From assembly GCF_004138335.1 (NCBI RefSeq), contig NZ_RYFW01000003.1:772938-836937 (forward strand): DNA of 64,000 bases, written 5' to 3'. Made by a program: the position numbers and the translations under genes. Of this stretch, positions 1 through 9,622 are shown in pieces (position 1 is the stretch's first letter; each line of letters starts with the position of its first letter). Under the pieces are notes generated by a model. That model was not told the DNA's origin. It worked only from the letters and a program-made list of their open reading frames with translations, and did not search any database. The stretch comes from Peristeroidobacter agariperforans. GTDB lineage: Bacteria > Pseudomonadota > Gammaproteobacteria > Steroidobacterales > Steroidobacteraceae.

Positions 1-1
1 G

Positions 2-739
2 GAGCGGGTGCGCGGCGATATCGAGTACCAGGATATTTCCTTCACGTACCCGGTCGGCAAGGGCGCGGCCCTGCACGACGTGAGTCTGAAAGTCGCGGCG
101 GGCGAGGTGGTCGCCATCGTCGGCCGCTCGGGCAGCGGCAAGTCGACGCTGGTGAATTTGTTGCCGCGTTTCTACGAGCCGGATTCGGGCACGATTCGAG
201 TCGACGGCCACGAGTTGCACGAGTATCAATTGCAGAGTCTGCGCGAGCAGATTGCGGTCGTCAGCCAGGACGTCGTGCTGTTCAACGATACGATTCGCGC
301 CAATATCGCCTTCGGTCGCAAAGCGTCCGATGAGCAGATCGAGCGGGCCGCTCGAGCCGCGCTGGTCATGGACTTCGTTCGCGAGCTGCCGGCGGGGCTC
401 GATACGATGGTCGGCGATCGCGGTGTGCTGTTGTCGGGTGGGCAACGGCAGCGAATTTCGATTGCGCGCGCGTTGTTGAAGAATGCGCCGATCCTGATTC
501 TCGACGAGGCCACATCGGCGCTGGATACCGAGTCGGAGCGCTTCATTCAGGCGGCGCTCGAAGAGCTCATGCACAACCGCACGACGCTGGTGATCGCGCA
601 TCGGCTCTCGACGGTGGAGAAAGCCAGCCGCATTCTGGTCATGGAAGCCGGCCGGATCATCGAAAGCGGCACGCACGCCGAGCTGATCGCGAAACAAGGA
701 CAGTACGCGATGCTGCATGCGATGCAGTTCAATGCATGA
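2..739 (+). CDS. msbA: Lipid A export ABC transporter, C-terminal ATPase part (5' end outside window)
   Basis: This is the nucleotide-binding half of an ABC exporter that flips core-lipid A across the inner membrane; the transmembrane half lies before the window, and the reading frame is open to base 2. Visible motifs are Walker A (GRSGSGKST), the ABC signature (LLSGGQRQR), Walker B with D-loop (LILDEATSALD) and the switch histidine in VIAHRLST. The assignment to MsbA rather than another exporter rests on lpxK, ycaR and kdsB following on the same strand, the classical order in gammaproteobacteria. No signs of damage are seen in the part that is visible. Confidence 0.93.
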   Translation, partial: ERVRGDIEYQDISFTYPVGKGAALHDVSLKVAAGEVVAIVGRSGSGKSTLVNLLPRFYEPDSGTIRVDGHELHEYQLQSLREQIAVVSQDVVLFNDTIRANIAFGRKASDEQIERAARAALVMDFVRELPAGLDTMVGDRGVLLSGGQRQRISIARALLKNAPILILDEATSALDTESERFIQAALEELMHNRTTLVIAHRLSTVEKASRILVMEAGRIIESGTHAELIAKQGQYAMLHAMQFNA

Positions 740-830
740 GCGTGGCGCGTCGCCAGGTCTCGAGCCTTTTGCAGCCATCACTGCGTAAACGTCACAACCT
801 TCGGTGGCGACGGGTGATGGGGCGTTGTTG

Positions 831-1853
831 ATGGACGCCTTCCTCCAGCGAGTTTGGTACGAGCGCCACGCACAGTGGTTCTCGGCGCTGCTCCTGCCGC
901 TATCCTGGTTGTTCGGTGCCGTCGCTGGTGTTCGCCGTGCGGCTTATCGACGCGGCTGGTCTCAATCGTTCCGCGTGTCACGCCCGGTGATCGTTGTTGG
1001 AAACATCACAGTCGGGGGCACTGGCAAGACTCCCATGACGATCTGGCTTGCTGAGCGGCTGCGGGCTCGCGGTGTGCAGGTTGGCATCGTTCTGCGGGGT
1101 TACGGCGGCACGTCTGCGCAGTGGCCTCGCGATGTGACGAGCGAAACTTCGGCCGATGAAGTCGGCGATGAAGCTGTGCTCCTGGCGCGACGCACGGGTG
1201 CATTGGTCGTGGCGGGGCCAGATCGAGTGGCCGCCGCGAAGCGAGCCATCGAGCGCGGCGCTCAAGTGATTCTCTGCGATGACGGTTTGCAGCACTATCG
1301 CCTGGCGCGCGACATCGAGATCGCGGTCATCGACGAGCGGCGCGGCCTGGGGAATCGCCGGCTGCTGCCGGCCGGGCCGCTGCGCGAGCCGCCGAGTCGT
1401 CTGGATAGCGTGGCTCTGAAGGTGCTCACCCGACGCGCACAGTCGCCGTCATCCACTGCGCTTCCCAACGCAATCGTGACCACACCCGTGCTCGGCGAGG
1501 CGGTATCTCTCGGGACCGGCGAGCGCCGGGATTTGCAGAGTTTCGTGGGATCTCGCGTGCACGCCATTGCCGGCATCGGCAATCCAAAAGCGTTTTTCGA
1601 CGCGCTGACCGGGCTCGGTCTGACCGTGGATGCGCATCCTTTACCCGACCACGCCCGGCTGACCGAAGCGGACATTGCGTTTCCGGATGGCGCGCCAGTG
1701 CTAATGACCGAGAAGGATGCAGTAAAATGCCCGCCCGGCGCGGATGCCTCGCGCCTCGCGAATTGCTGGGCCGTGCGCCTGGATGTCGCGATCGGCGAGG
1801 CGGATGCGCAGGCCATCGATCGTTTGCTCGATCGCCTTCTGGCGGCTCACTAA
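831..1853 (+). CDS. lpxK: Tetraacyldisaccharide 4'-kinase
   Basis: LpxK phosphorylates the 4' position of the lipid A disaccharide at the inner membrane. The protein (340 aa) begins [13 protein letters not shown], has a hydrophobic segment at about residues 17-37 that would anchor it, and carries the family P-loop VGGTGKTP around residues 61-68. The ATG at 831 is preferred over an in-frame GTG at 804 because family members start close to the LQRxWY motif. It follows msbA and is followed after 16 bases by the Trm112-like gene, so it is probably in one operon with kdsB. Confidence 0.95.
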   Translation: MDAFLQRVWYERHAQWFSALLLPLSWLFGAVAGVRRAAYRRGWSQSFRVSRPVIVVGNITVGGTGKTPMTIWLAERLRARGVQVGIVLRGYGGTSAQWPRDVTSETSADEVGDEAVLLARRTGALVVAGPDRVAAAKRAIERGAQVILCDDGLQHYRLARDIEIAVIDERRGLGNRRLLPAGPLREPPSRLDSVALKVLTRRAQSPSSTALPNAIVTTPVLGEAVSLGTGERRDLQSFVGSRVHAIAGIGNPKAFFDALTGLGLTVDAHPLPDHARLTEADIAFPDGAPVLMTEKDAVKCPPGADASRLANCWAVRLDVAIGEADAQAIDRLLDRLLAAH

Positions 1854-1869
1854 TTTCAATGGAGCGTCC

Positions 1870-2058
1870 ATGGACTCCAAATTGCTCGACATTCTCGCCT
1901 GTCCGCTCTGCAAGGGCCCTTTGCAGTATGCGAAGGCGCAGCAGCTGCTGATCTGCCGTGCCGATCGGCTTGCTTATCCGATTCGCGACGGCATACCCGT
2001 CATGCTCGAAGACGAGGCTCGCACGCTCGAGCCGATGGATCCGTTGCTGAAGGATTGA
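1870..2058 (+). CDS. ycaR: Trm112/YcaR family small protein
   Basis: A 62-residue protein with the pattern [12 protein letters not shown] near the N terminus and [20 protein letters not shown] further on, typical of the Trm112p-like (YcaR, UPF0434) family. Two cysteines in a CPLC knuckle and one later cysteine are visible. A GGAG motif lies just before the ATG. The biochemical role in bacteria is not established. The gene sits between lpxK and kdsB, its usual place, and its stop codon is one base away from the kdsB start, so the two are probably translated together. Confidence 0.92.
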   Translation: MDSKLLDILACPLCKGPLQYAKAQQLLICRADRLAYPIRDGIPVMLEDEARTLEPMDPLLKD

Positions 2059-2059
2059 T

Positions 2060-2830
2060 GTGACATTCAAAGTCGTCATTCCGGCGCGCTACGCGTCGGC
2101 GCGCTTGCCGGCGAAGCCGCTGCTCGATATCGGCGGCCGGCCGATGATTCAGTGGGTGATCTCGGCTGCGGCACAGAGCGGGGCTGACGAAGTGCTCGTC
2201 GCCACGGATGACGAGCGCATTGCCGCTGCGGCCATCGATCCTGGTACGCAAAAGTCGATCGCGGTGATGACCCGCGCCGACCATCTTTCAGGGACCGATC
2301 GTATCGCCGAAGTTGCCAGTCAGCGCGGCTGGGATAAACGAACCATCGTCGTGAACGTGCAAGGCGACGAACCTTTGTTGCCGCCGGCGTTGGTGGGGCA
2401 GGTGGCGGGTCTGCTCGAACGGCACGCCGATGCCCACATCGCGACGCTGTCGACGCCGATCAACAGCCTGCACGAATTCCTCGATCCCAATGTCGTAAAG
2501 GTCGTGACGGACCAGGACGGCGCCGCGCTGTATTTCAGCCGTGCGCCGATTCCATGGAATCGCGACGGAGCGCTGCAAGGATTGACGAGCCAGGTGAGCT
2601 TCGCGGGCGCACAGCGTCACTTGGGCATCTATGCCTATCGCGTCGAAGCTTTACAGCGAGTCACGGCGTTGTCGCCAGCGGAACTCGAGCTCACAGAGAA
2701 GCTGGAGCAACTGCGGGCGTTACAAGCTGGAATGAAGCTGGTCGTCGCTGTGGCTGCTGTGCCGCCGCCCACGGGCGTGGACACCGAGAGCGATCTCATC
2801 CGAGTGCGCGCGGTGCTCGGCGCAAGCTGA
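2060..2830 (+). CDS. kdsB: CMP-KDO synthetase (3-deoxy-manno-octulosonate cytidylyltransferase)
   Basis: KdsB activates KDO with CTP for addition to lipid A. The 256-aa protein shows the nucleotide-binding start VIPARYASARLPAKPL, the GRPMIQWV motif, VATDDERI, VQGDEPLLPP and the substrate motif HLGIYAYR, all diagnostic of the family, and its length is normal. The start is GTG at 2060; an ATG two bases earlier runs straight into a stop codon. It is the last gene of the msbA-lpxK-ycaR-kdsB cluster. Confidence 0.95.
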   Translation: MTFKVVIPARYASARLPAKPLLDIGGRPMIQWVISAAAQSGADEVLVATDDERIAAAAIDPGTQKSIAVMTRADHLSGTDRIAEVASQRGWDKRTIVVNVQGDEPLLPPALVGQVAGLLERHADAHIATLSTPINSLHEFLDPNVVKVVTDQDGAALYFSRAPIPWNRDGALQGLTSQVSFAGAQRHLGIYAYRVEALQRVTALSPAELELTEKLEQLRALQAGMKLVVAVAAVPPPTGVDTESDLIRVRAVLGAS

Positions 2831-2832
2831 TA

Positions 2833-3024
2833 TCAGGATCCGGGGCGCCCGTCGCTCACCCTGGTGAGCTCGGAGTGATGGGCGGTCTCGAGCACATCGC
2901 TGTCCCAGCGGATCAGTAGATAACCCAGGTCCATCAGTTTCAGGACCGTACCGTCGGGAAATTCAGGGCGGCGCGCTGCGCGAACGCGATCGCCCTCCGC
3001 GAAGTAATGCGCTGACTTCGGCAT
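2833..3024 (-). CDS. Small hypothetical protein, possible SH3-like fold
   Basis: A 63-aa reading frame, convergent with kdsB and ending three bases from its stop. The central part (EGDRVRA, PDGTVLKLMDLGYLLIRWDSD) resembles a small KOW/SH3-like beta-barrel in which a positively charged turn is followed by alternating hydrophobic residues; this is a resemblance, not a firm family match. No clear ribosome binding site is seen before the ATG. It could be a real conserved small protein or a chance frame. Confidence 0.5.
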   Translation of the reverse strand: MPKSAHYFAEGDRVRAARRPEFPDGTVLKLMDLGYLLIRWDSDVLETAHHSELTRVSDGRPGS

Positions 3025-3228
3025 GAGTGGCCGTGGTATGGCCGTCCTCGGCCGATGTCACTGCTCTTGTACGCACGCACCCCATGAACGCCCATTCGCA
3101 TTTCCGACTAGGGCGCCGGCGCTGCACGCCATCAGCAAAGCGCTGAATGGCGACATTCGTACCCGGGTATGGACGCGATTACAATGGTTCGTACCGTAGC
3201 GCCACCGTCGAGGGCCACACCGGGCCGC

Positions 3229-3723
3229 ATGATCATGGGAACACGCAGCGTCAAGCGCATCCTGTTTATTTGCATGGGAAACATTTGCCGGTCGCCATCC
3301 GCGGAAGGCGTGTTTCGCCATGTATTGGCGACCCACGCACCGGACCTGCAGATCGAAATCGATTCCGCGGGCACGCACGATTATCACATCGGCGCTCCGC
3401 CGGACCGGCGCTCGATCGAAGCGGCCCGGCGCCGGGGCATCGATCTTACGTCGCTACGCGCGCGCATGGTCTCGGCCGAAGATTTCGATCGCTACGATCT
3501 CATTCTGGCGATGGATGAGGAGAATCTGCAGGAGCTGCGCCGTCGCGCGCCGGCGATTCATCACGAGCGTATTCGTTTGATGATGGAATACGCGCCGCAC
3601 GCGCCATCCCGCTTCGTGCCCGATCCATACTACGGTGGCGCACAGGGCTTCGAGGAAGTGTTGGATCTGCTGGAAGAAGCCGCGCAGGGCCTGTTGGCCG
3701 AGCTGCGCACGATGCGCCGCTAA
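3229..3723 (+). CDS. Low-molecular-weight protein-tyrosine phosphatase
   Basis: A cysteine-based phosphatase of the LMW-PTP family. The catalytic loop CMGNICRS (C-x5-R-S) lies at residues 15-22, and the general-acid aspartate is in VPDPYYGG near the C terminus. The protein is 164 aa from ATG 3229; ATG 3235 is an equally good start, and an upstream in-frame start at 3169 would add an unsupported tail. Such enzymes often counter a tyrosine kinase in exopolysaccharide control or act on small phosphoproteins, but no kinase is nearby, so the substrate is unknown. The gene converges on rne. Confidence 0.9.
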   Translation: MIMGTRSVKRILFICMGNICRSPSAEGVFRHVLATHAPDLQIEIDSAGTHDYHIGAPPDRRSIEAARRRGIDLTSLRARMVSAEDFDRYDLILAMDEENLQELRRRAPAIHHERIRLMMEYAPHAPSRFVPDPYYGGAQGFEEVLDLLEEAAQGLLAELRTMRR

Positions 3724-3751
3724 TACAAATCAAAAGCGCCGGCCAATAAAA

Positions 3752-3777
3752 AAGGCTGGCGGTCTCCCGCCAGCCTT
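3752..3777 (-). terminator. Intrinsic terminator of rne
   Basis: An 11-bp perfect stem (AAGGCTGGCGG with CCGCCAGCCTT) and a four-base loop lie 20 bases after the rne stop. Read on the minus strand the stem is followed by a run of T residues (TTTTTTATT), which makes it an intrinsic terminator for rne. On the plus strand there is no comparable T-run after the stem. Confidence 0.9.
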
Positions 3778-3796
3778 CTAATCGAACGACGCTCGA

Positions 3797-6523
3797 TTAT
3801 TCGTCGCGACGCGTGCCGCCCGAACCGCCCCACGAGCTGCTGCTGCTCGACGGCGATGAGCTCCACACAGTGTATTTCTCACTACCGCTCGACGCTGCGG
3901 CCGGCGCGTGAGACTCGGACTCGCGAGGCTTTGGTTCGGGAGCAGGGGATGACTCGCTCGAATGCTCACGAGGCGCGTGTTCGCGAGGAGCTTCGGAACG
4001 AGGCGCCTCAGAGCGAGGTGCGTGTTCGCGAGGCGCCTCCGAACGAGGCGCATGCTCGTGCGCAGCTTCGGAACGCGGGGCTTCGGCACGAGGGGGCTCG
4101 GAGCGCGGCTGCGATTCGGAGCGGCTGGGTGTGCCGCTGCTGAAGTCGCTGCTACCGCCCGAACTCGATTCACGAGGCGCGGACGGAGCATGGTCACCCG
4201 ACCCGCTGTCCTGGGTGTGGCCTTCGTCACCGTGGCCGCTGCCCTGGGCTTGGCCTTCGCCGCCACCCTGGCCGCCGCCAACGTCATCGCCACCGCGACC
4301 ACGACCGCGACGACGACGGCCACGACGACCGCGTCCGCCGCGCTCGCCGCGTTCACCGCGTTCACCTCTCTCTCCACGCTCGCCAGAGCGCTGAGCATCA
4401 CCACCCGGAGCGGCGCCGGCTGCTGCCGGAGCTGCACCTTCAGCCGATGCAGCGGCTGCCGGAGGGGCGGGCGCGCGCTGAGGCTGTTGCTGACGTTGTT
4501 GTTGCTGCTGTTGCCGACCTTCGCTGCGGCCGCCTTCGGCGCCGTGCGGCTTGCGATCCTGGCGCTGTTGATGACCGTCGCGACGAGCTTCTTGCGCCGG
4601 CTTGTCAGAGCGCTGTTCCTGCTTGCCGCCGCGATCTCGGTCACGATCACGCGAGCCACGGCCCTGACGATCGCGATCACCGCCACGGTCACGACCATGA
4701 CGATCACGATCGCGGCGATGCCCGCCGTCGGAGCGAGCGCGCGAGCTATCACGACGCACCGGTTCCGGCGCAGGCGCGGGCGCCGCGCCCGTGCCCGTGC
4801 CCGTGCCAAAGAAGAAGCGCCACAGCTTCACGAAGATGCCGATCTGCTCGACCGGCTCGGGCTTCGGCGGTGGGGCAATGGTTGTTTCCATCGCGATGGT
4901 CGGCGGCGGGGGAATCGACGGAACCGTCGAAGTCACGACTGCCGGTTGAGCCGCGGCGGCGCGCTCTTCGCGCTTGGCGACCTCTTCGGCGGAGGGCTGC
5001 GGAGCGACTGGAATCTGATGACTGATTGCCGAATTCTCCGGCAGACCCGCTTCGTCATCGCGCACGCGACGGATTTCGTACGCGGGCGTCTCCATGTACT
5101 TGTTCGGCACCATCACCACTTGCACGGCGCTCTTGTGCTCGATGTTGTTGAGCCACTCGCGTTTCTCGTTCATGAGATACGTGGCGACTTCCACCGGCAG
5201 CTGGGCAATGACTTTGACGGTGCGGTCCTTGCGCGCTTCTTCGCCGATCAAGCGCAGCAGGGCCAGGGCCAGCGAGTCGACACTGCGAATCGAGCCCATG
5301 CCGTTGCAGCGGGGGCAGTTGATGCTCGCGGACTCGCCGATCGACGGACGCAGACGCTGCCGCGACAGCTCCAGCAAGCCGAAACGCGAGATCCGGCCGA
5401 TCTGGATGCGGGCGCGATCCTGTTTCACGGCGTCGCGCAGGCGATCTTCGACGGCGCGCTGATTCTTCTGCGACTCCATATCGATGAAGTCGATGACGAT
5501 CAGGCCGCCGAGGTCGCGCAGGCGCAGCTGACGCGCAATTTCATCTGCGGCTTCGAGGTTGGTGTTGAGCGCGGTGGTTTCGATATCGCCGCCGCGGGTC
5601 GCACGCGCGGAGTTGATGTCGATGGACACCAGCGCTTCGGTCGGGTCGATGACGATGGAGCCGCCCGAGGGCAGGTTGACCTTGTGAGAGTGCGCCGACT
5701 CGATCTGGTTCTCGATCTGGAAGCGCGTGAACAGCGGTACGCTGTCTTCGTAGAACTTCAGCTTGCGCAGGCCGGCAGGCATGAAGCGCTGCATGTACTG
5801 CTGCGCTTCGGTGTAGATCTCCTGGTTGTCGATCAGGATCTCGCCGATGTCATCGGACAGGTAGTCGCGCAGCGCGCGAATGATGGCTTTGGATTCCTGG
5901 TAAATCAGGAACGGCGCGGCTTTGCCTTCGGCGGCCCCGGCCACTGCATTCCAGACTTCCTTCAGGTTATCCAAATCCCATTGCAGCTCTTCGGCGGAGC
6001 GGCCGACGCCGGCGGTGCGCACGATGGCGCCCATGCCGTCGGGAATTTGTACCTGGTCGAGGGCTTCGCGCAGCTGCTCGCGATCTTCACCTTCGATTCG
6101 ACGCGACACGCCACCGGCGCGGGCGTTGTTCGGCATCAGCACCAGGAAGCGGCCGGCGAGGCTGATGAAAGTGGTGAGCGCGGCGCCTTTGTTGCCGCGT
6201 TCTTCTTTTTCGACCTGGACGATGACTTCCTGGCCTTCGTTCAACAGGTCGCGGATGTTGCCGCGGCCGCCCGGCGACTGGCCGTCCTTGAAATATTCCT
6301 TCGAGACTTCCTTCAGCGGCAGAAAGCCATGGCGCTCCGCGCCGTAGTCGACAAAGCAGGCTTCCAGGCTGGGCTCGACGCGGGTGATGCGTCCTTTATA
6401 AACGTTGGCTTTTTTCTGTTCCCGTGACGGGACTTCTACATCCAGGTCGTATATTCGTTGTCCATCAACCAGTGCTACGCGCAACTCCTCTTCCTGAGTC
6501 GCGTTGACTAACATTCTCTTCAT
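3797..6523 (-). CDS. rne: Ribonuclease E
   Basis: RNase E, the central endoribonuclease of mRNA decay and rRNA/tRNA processing and the scaffold of the degradosome. The 908-aa protein has the S1 RNA-binding domain near residues 35-120, the DNase I-like catalytic core with the two metal-binding aspartates in VSIDINSAR and VIDFIDME, and the zinc-link cysteines in CPRCNGMG (near residue 405). The C-terminal 370 residues are low-complexity. They contain Arg/Asp-rich and RGER/RGRR blocks (RNA binding) and then repeats of the type [10 protein letters not shown] with Ser-rich ends, and are expected to be disordered. It is divergent from rluC, as in many gammaproteobacteria. A long 5' leader is likely, because rne is usually autoregulated, but no structure was identified. 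Confidence 0.95.
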   Translation of the reverse strand: MKRMLVNATQEEELRVALVDGQRIYDLDVEVPSREQKKANVYKGRITRVEPSLEACFVDYGAERHGFLPLKEVSKEYFKDGQSPGGRGNIRDLLNEGQEVIVQVEKEERGNKGAALTTFISLAGRFLVLMPNNARAGGVSRRIEGEDREQLREALDQVQIPDGMGAIVRTAGVGRSAEELQWDLDNLKEVWNAVAGAAEGKAAPFLIYQESKAIIRALRDYLSDDIGEILIDNQEIYTEAQQYMQRFMPAGLRKLKFYEDSVPLFTRFQIENQIESAHSHKVNLPSGGSIVIDPTEALVSIDINSARATRGGDIETTALNTNLEAADEIARQLRLRDLGGLIVIDFIDMESQKNQRAVEDRLRDAVKQDRARIQIGRISRFGLLELSRQRLRPSIGESASINCPRCNGMGSIRSVDSLALALLRLIGEEARKDRTVKVIAQLPVEVATYLMNEKREWLNNIEHKSAVQVVMVPNKYMETPAYEIRRVRDDEAGLPENSAISHQIPVAPQPSAEEVAKREERAAAAQPAVVTSTVPSIPPPPTIAMETTIAPPPKPEPVEQIGIFVKLWRFFFGTGTGTGAAPAPAPEPVRRDSSRARSDGGHRRDRDRHGRDRGGDRDRQGRGSRDRDRDRGGKQEQRSDKPAQEARRDGHQQRQDRKPHGAEGGRSEGRQQQQQQRQQQPQRAPAPPAAAASAEGAAPAAAGAAPGGDAQRSGERGERGERGERGERGGRGRRGRRRRGRGRGGDDVGGGQGGGEGQAQGSGHGDEGHTQDSGSGDHAPSAPRESSSGGSSDFSSGTPSRSESQPRSEPPRAEAPRSEAAHEHAPRSEAPREHAPRSEAPRSEAPREHAPREHSSESSPAPEPKPRESESHAPAAASSGSEKYTVWSSSPSSSSSSWGGSGGTRRDE

Positions 6524-6994
6524 GAGGCCCTTCTAAGGATTCAAGGGCCGGGCGAGCACGCACGGCGGGCGCGAGCCATAAAGGCAGGGAGGAGCGATCG
6601 GGGAATGTCTTCATCCGATGTTGCCTGCGCGGACCCCTGGTGTAATACCGGGAAGATCCGGCGCGTTTTTTATCCTGTCGCTTTGGCGTCCCGCTCGTAG
6701 GCGCTGCGTCGACCCGGAATACGAGGTGCGTCATTCCGGCATCGCCGTTCGCGCGGCCGAGCGATGGTCTGCGACCCTGACAGGTCTGAGCAGAACCAAC
6801 TAAGATGCGGCGCCCTTCGGAGCGAAGCCACTAGAGTGCCGCGTATCGGTGCGCGAGCGTCGCTCGACTGATCGGTGTCTAAGATCTGTGTCTGGACGCG
6901 CACGAACCTGAAATCGTCGCGGAACATATCACAGGGCTATCGTCCAATCAATGGTCAATCAATAAGTTACGAGCGCTTCTCAAGTCTGCCCCGC
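6524..6994. other. Divergent intergenic region rne/rluC (471 bases)
   Basis: This stretch must hold the promoters and 5' leaders of rne (minus) and rluC (plus). No convincing coding sequence is seen on either strand. A T-run (6666-6671) follows a GC-rich hairpin-prone segment, but the spacing does not make a good terminator. In other gammaproteobacteria the rne leader carries the autoregulatory stem-loops; I could not match a specific structure here. Confidence 0.6.
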
Positions 6995-8023
6995 ATGCCT
7001 CGCACCGCCCCCCCGAAATCACCCGACACAAATTCTCCCTCCCAGTCATCAACTAGGGCCGGTCAAGGGGTTGGCGTTAGCTATGTGGAGGCTGGGGAGG
7101 GCGATGCCGGACAACGCATCGACAACTTCCTCAGCCGCATCCTCAAGGACGTGCCGCGGAGCTTGATTTATCGGATCTTGCGCACGGGCGAGGTGCGGGT
7201 GAACGGCAAGCGCGCGAAGCCCGAAACGCGGCTCGCCGAGGGCGATCGGGTTCGATTGCCTCCCCTGCAGCGAAAGACCGAGGAGCAGCGGGCGGCCGAA
7301 CGCAGCGCGCCTTCGCGGTCACTGCGCGAATTCGTCGCGGGCGCCATCATTCATGAGGATCGCGACCTGATCGTCGTTAATAAGCCGGCCGGCGTGGCCG
7401 TTCACGGTGGGAGCGGGTTGAGCGCGGGCGTGATCGAGGCGCTGCGTGCCGCGCATCCCGAGCTGAAGGAGCTCGAACTGGTGCACCGGCTGGATCGGGA
7501 TACCAGCGGCGTGCTCATGATCGCCAAGCGCCGGGCCGTGCTTCGCGAGCTGCACGCTCTATTAAGAGAGCGCGACATGGAAAAGCGCTATCTCGCGCTG
7601 GTCGTCGGGCGCTGGCCGTTCGGCTCCAAGACCATCGATCTGCCGTTGAAGACCAATCTGAAGCAGGGCGGCGAGCGAGTGGTGCGCGTGCATGCGGACG
7701 GCCAGCAGGCGATCACGACCTTCAAGCCGATCCAGCATTTCGGCAAGCTGGCGACGCTGTTGGATATCTCTCTGGGTACGGGCCGCACGCATCAAATACG
7801 TGTGCACGCGGCGCATGCCGGGTATCCGATCGCGGGCGACGAGAAATACGGCGACCGCGAGCGGGATGCGAAGCTGAAGCCGTTTGGCTTGCAGCGCATG
7901 TTCCTGCACGCGCAGTCGCTGAGCTTCGAGCGCAAGGGCGCAAAGCCCTTCACCGTGAGCGCGCCGCCACCGCCTGACTGGCAGGCGGTGATCGACAAGC
8001 TCAAGGAGGAGTTCAGCCGTTAG
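6995..8023 (+). CDS. rluC: 23S rRNA pseudouridine synthase RluC
   Basis: RluA-family pseudouridine synthase with an N-terminal S4 RNA-binding domain (GQRIDNFLSRIL to GDRVRLPPL) and the catalytic motif HRLDRDTSGVLMIAK, with catalytic Asp about residue 167. The product (342 aa) probably modifies 23S rRNA positions 955/2504/2580, as RluC does; RluD-type activity is less likely because of the divergent rne neighbour, a standard RluC context. ATG 6995 is chosen; an upstream start at 6875 would add a tail with no family similarity. About 30 residues before the S4 domain are Ser/Thr/Pro-rich. Confidence 0.93.
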   Translation: MPRTAPPKSPDTNSPSQSSTRAGQGVGVSYVEAGEGDAGQRIDNFLSRILKDVPRSLIYRILRTGEVRVNGKRAKPETRLAEGDRVRLPPLQRKTEEQRAAERSAPSRSLREFVAGAIIHEDRDLIVVNKPAGVAVHGGSGLSAGVIEALRAAHPELKELELVHRLDRDTSGVLMIAKRRAVLRELHALLRERDMEKRYLALVVGRWPFGSKTIDLPLKTNLKQGGERVVRVHADGQQAITTFKPIQHFGKLATLLDISLGTGRTHQIRVHAAHAGYPIAGDEKYGDRERDAKLKPFGLQRMFLHAQSLSFERKGAKPFTVSAPPPPDWQAVIDKLKEEFSR

Positions 8024-8061
8024 GGGTCGGGGTTTGTTCTTGCCAGCCGCCAACGGCTGAC

Positions 8062-8667
8062 TTAAGGCAGATCGAAGCCGTTTCGGCGCAACGCGCCGGC
8101 CAGCCAGATCAGCGGCAGGCCGATCAGCGCCGTCGGATCCTGCGACTCGATGCGGTTGAACAGGGCCACGCCCAAGGATTCCACCTTGAAACCGCCCGCG
8201 CAGTCGTATGGCTTGTCCCGCATGACATAGCGTTTGATCTCGTCCTCGTTGAGCTGGCGGAAATGCACGGTCGTCAGGTCGACATGGCCTTCGTTGCTGG
8301 GCCCGTTGGTATTGATGACGTGCACGGCAGTGTGGAACACCACCCGCTGGCTGCTGAGCGACTTCAGCTGGGCCACGGCGCGCTCCCCCGACCCCGGTTT
8401 GCCAAGGACATCCCGGCCACACAGCGCCAGCTGGTCCGAGCCGATGATCAGGCTGTTGGTGTGCCGGCGGGCGACCGCCTCGGCCTTGGCCCGGGCCAGG
8501 CGCTGAACAAGGTCCACGGCCGACTCGCCGGGGAGCGGCTCCTCATCGACATTGGATGCCGCGACCGTGAACGGAATTCCCAGCCGATCCAGCAGTTGGC
8601 GTCGATAGGTGGAGGTGGATGCGAGCACCAGCCTCAGGCCGTTGGAGGGGGCTGCCGGGGGGCTCAT
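8062..8667 (-). CDS. yceF: Maf-like nucleotide pyrophosphatase (YceF type)
   Basis: A 201-aa Maf-family protein, which hydrolyses non-canonical nucleoside triphosphates; the YceF branch acts on 7-methyl-GTP. Visible motifs are LVLASTSTYRRQLLDRLG at the N terminus, NVDEEP, the catalytic IIGSDQL and YDCAGGFKVES near the C terminus. The ATG at 8667 is chosen because the family motif begins about ten residues later; the longer frame upstream overlaps the yceD promoter and is unlikely. It is divergent from yceD-rpmF-plsX, the common arrangement. Confidence 0.9.
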   Translation of the reverse strand: MSPPAAPSNGLRLVLASTSTYRRQLLDRLGIPFTVAASNVDEEPLPGESAVDLVQRLARAKAEAVARRHTNSLIIGSDQLALCGRDVLGKPGSGERAVAQLKSLSSQRVVFHTAVHVINTNGPSNEGHVDLTTVHFRQLNEDEIKRYVMRDKPYDCAGGFKVESLGVALFNRIESQDPTALIGLPLIWLAGALRRNGFDLP

Positions 8668-8763
8668 GGGCGATCCTGGGGCCGCACCAGGGCGGCGTCT
8701 AGGCACCCAGCCGCAGGCTGGATTACAAGCTGTGAGAAAACAAACATTTACGCCTTTCTTTTT

Positions 8764-8792
8764 TTGACACCATGGGGGGTCGCCGCTAGTAT
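8764..8792 (+). promoter_or_regulatory. Sigma-70 promoter of yceD-rpmF
   Basis: A perfect -35 hexamer TTGACA (8764-8769), a 17-base spacer and a -10 hexamer TAGTAT (8787-8792). The expected transcription start is near 8799, only about three bases before the yceD ATG at 8802, which suggests a leaderless or nearly leaderless message. No Shine-Dalgarno sequence is seen there. Confidence 0.75.
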
Positions 8793-8801
8793 ACGCGCCC
8801 C

Positions 8802-9359
8802 ATGCCGCGACCCCCGGCCGTCCCCGCAGACAATATCGTCGATGCAGAGGTCTGCGCGCGGGCGGGAAGAACGATTGCACGACGATTTTCCGCTGCCGAG
8901 CTGCCGCGCGTGCGCGAAGCTGGCGGCCTGGAAGGTTCGTCGATCGAGGCAGAATTCCAGTTCAGTGAGTTCGAGGGCAAGCCCGCCGTGGCCGGCGAGC
9001 TGCAGGGCACGGTCGTGCTGACCTGCCAGCGCTGCATGCGGCCGGTGGATATCGAGCTCGACGACACCTTCCAGGTGATACTCGTCGATGCCGAGCGCAG
9101 CGACGAGCCGGGTGGCTACGAGCCGGTGGTCGTCAAAGCCTCGCGGCTCGATCTGGCCTGGTTGGCGGAAGAGCAGGCGCTGCTTGCCTTGCCGCTGGTG
9201 CCGATGCACGAGAGCGAGGACTGCGGCGCCGAGGTGGCGCCCGGAGAGATTGCATCGACAGAGGAACGTGAGGACGACGCCGAGGACGCGGATGACGCGG
9301 CCGGAGCGACCACCCATCAGCCGTTCCAGAATTTGCGGGACCTGCTGCGCAAGCAGTGA
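8802..9359 (+). CDS. yceD: YceD family protein (DUF177), 23S rRNA accumulation
   Basis: A 185-aa DUF177 protein. The family signature is the CQRC motif (TCQRCMRP) followed by an acidic strand and LPLVPMHESEDC near the C terminus. YceD is linked to accumulation of 23S rRNA and is almost always located immediately before rpmF, as here (39 bases). The segment near residues 148-165 is very acidic. The start fits the family length, and the promoter places the 5' end of the message just before it. Confidence 0.92.
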   Translation: MPRPPAVPADNIVDAEVCARAGRTIARRFSAAELPRVREAGGLEGSSIEAEFQFSEFEGKPAVAGELQGTVVLTCQRCMRPVDIELDDTFQVILVDAERSDEPGGYEPVVVKASRLDLAWLAEEQALLALPLVPMHESEDCGAEVAPGEIASTEEREDDAEDADDAAGATTHQPFQNLRDLLRKQ

Positions 9360-9398
9360 GCGTCTCGATGTCGGTATTGGATAGTTTGGAGATCAGTC

Positions 9399-9593
9399 AT
9401 GCCTGTTCAGAAAAGCCGAAAGACCCCGTCCAAGCGCGGCATGCACCGCTCGCACGACGGCCTCGAGCGCCCGGCGCTGTCGGTCGATCCGACCTCCGGT
9501 GAAACCCATTCCCGTCATCGCATCTCGCCGGATGGCTTCTATCGCGGCAAGAAAGTGATCGCGACCAAAGAAAAGTCCGATAGCGACGAATAA
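9399..9593 (+). CDS. rpmF: Ribosomal protein L32
   Basis: The 64-residue L32 protein of the large ribosomal subunit, recognised from [20 protein letters not shown] and the [15 protein letters not shown]-terminal half. It has a good GGAG ribosome binding site and follows yceD in the standard yceD-rpmF-plsX order. It is of the type lacking the four zinc-binding cysteines. Confidence 0.97.
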   Translation: MPVQKSRKTPSKRGMHRSHDGLERPALSVDPTSGETHSRHRISPDGFYRGKKVIATKEKSDSDE

Positions 9594-9622
9594 CCCGCCG
9601 TCGTTAGCTCCGAGTACCGTAT

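Noticed and set aside
3962..6427. 821-codon open frame on the plus strand opposite rne
   Set aside because: It mirrors the coding bias of rne; composition is low-complexity Ala/Arg and it has no domain. The rne frame has intact catalytic motifs.
8668..8880. Extension of the maf-like protein to 272 aa
   Set aside because: The extra N terminus has no family match and lies across the yceD promoter region.
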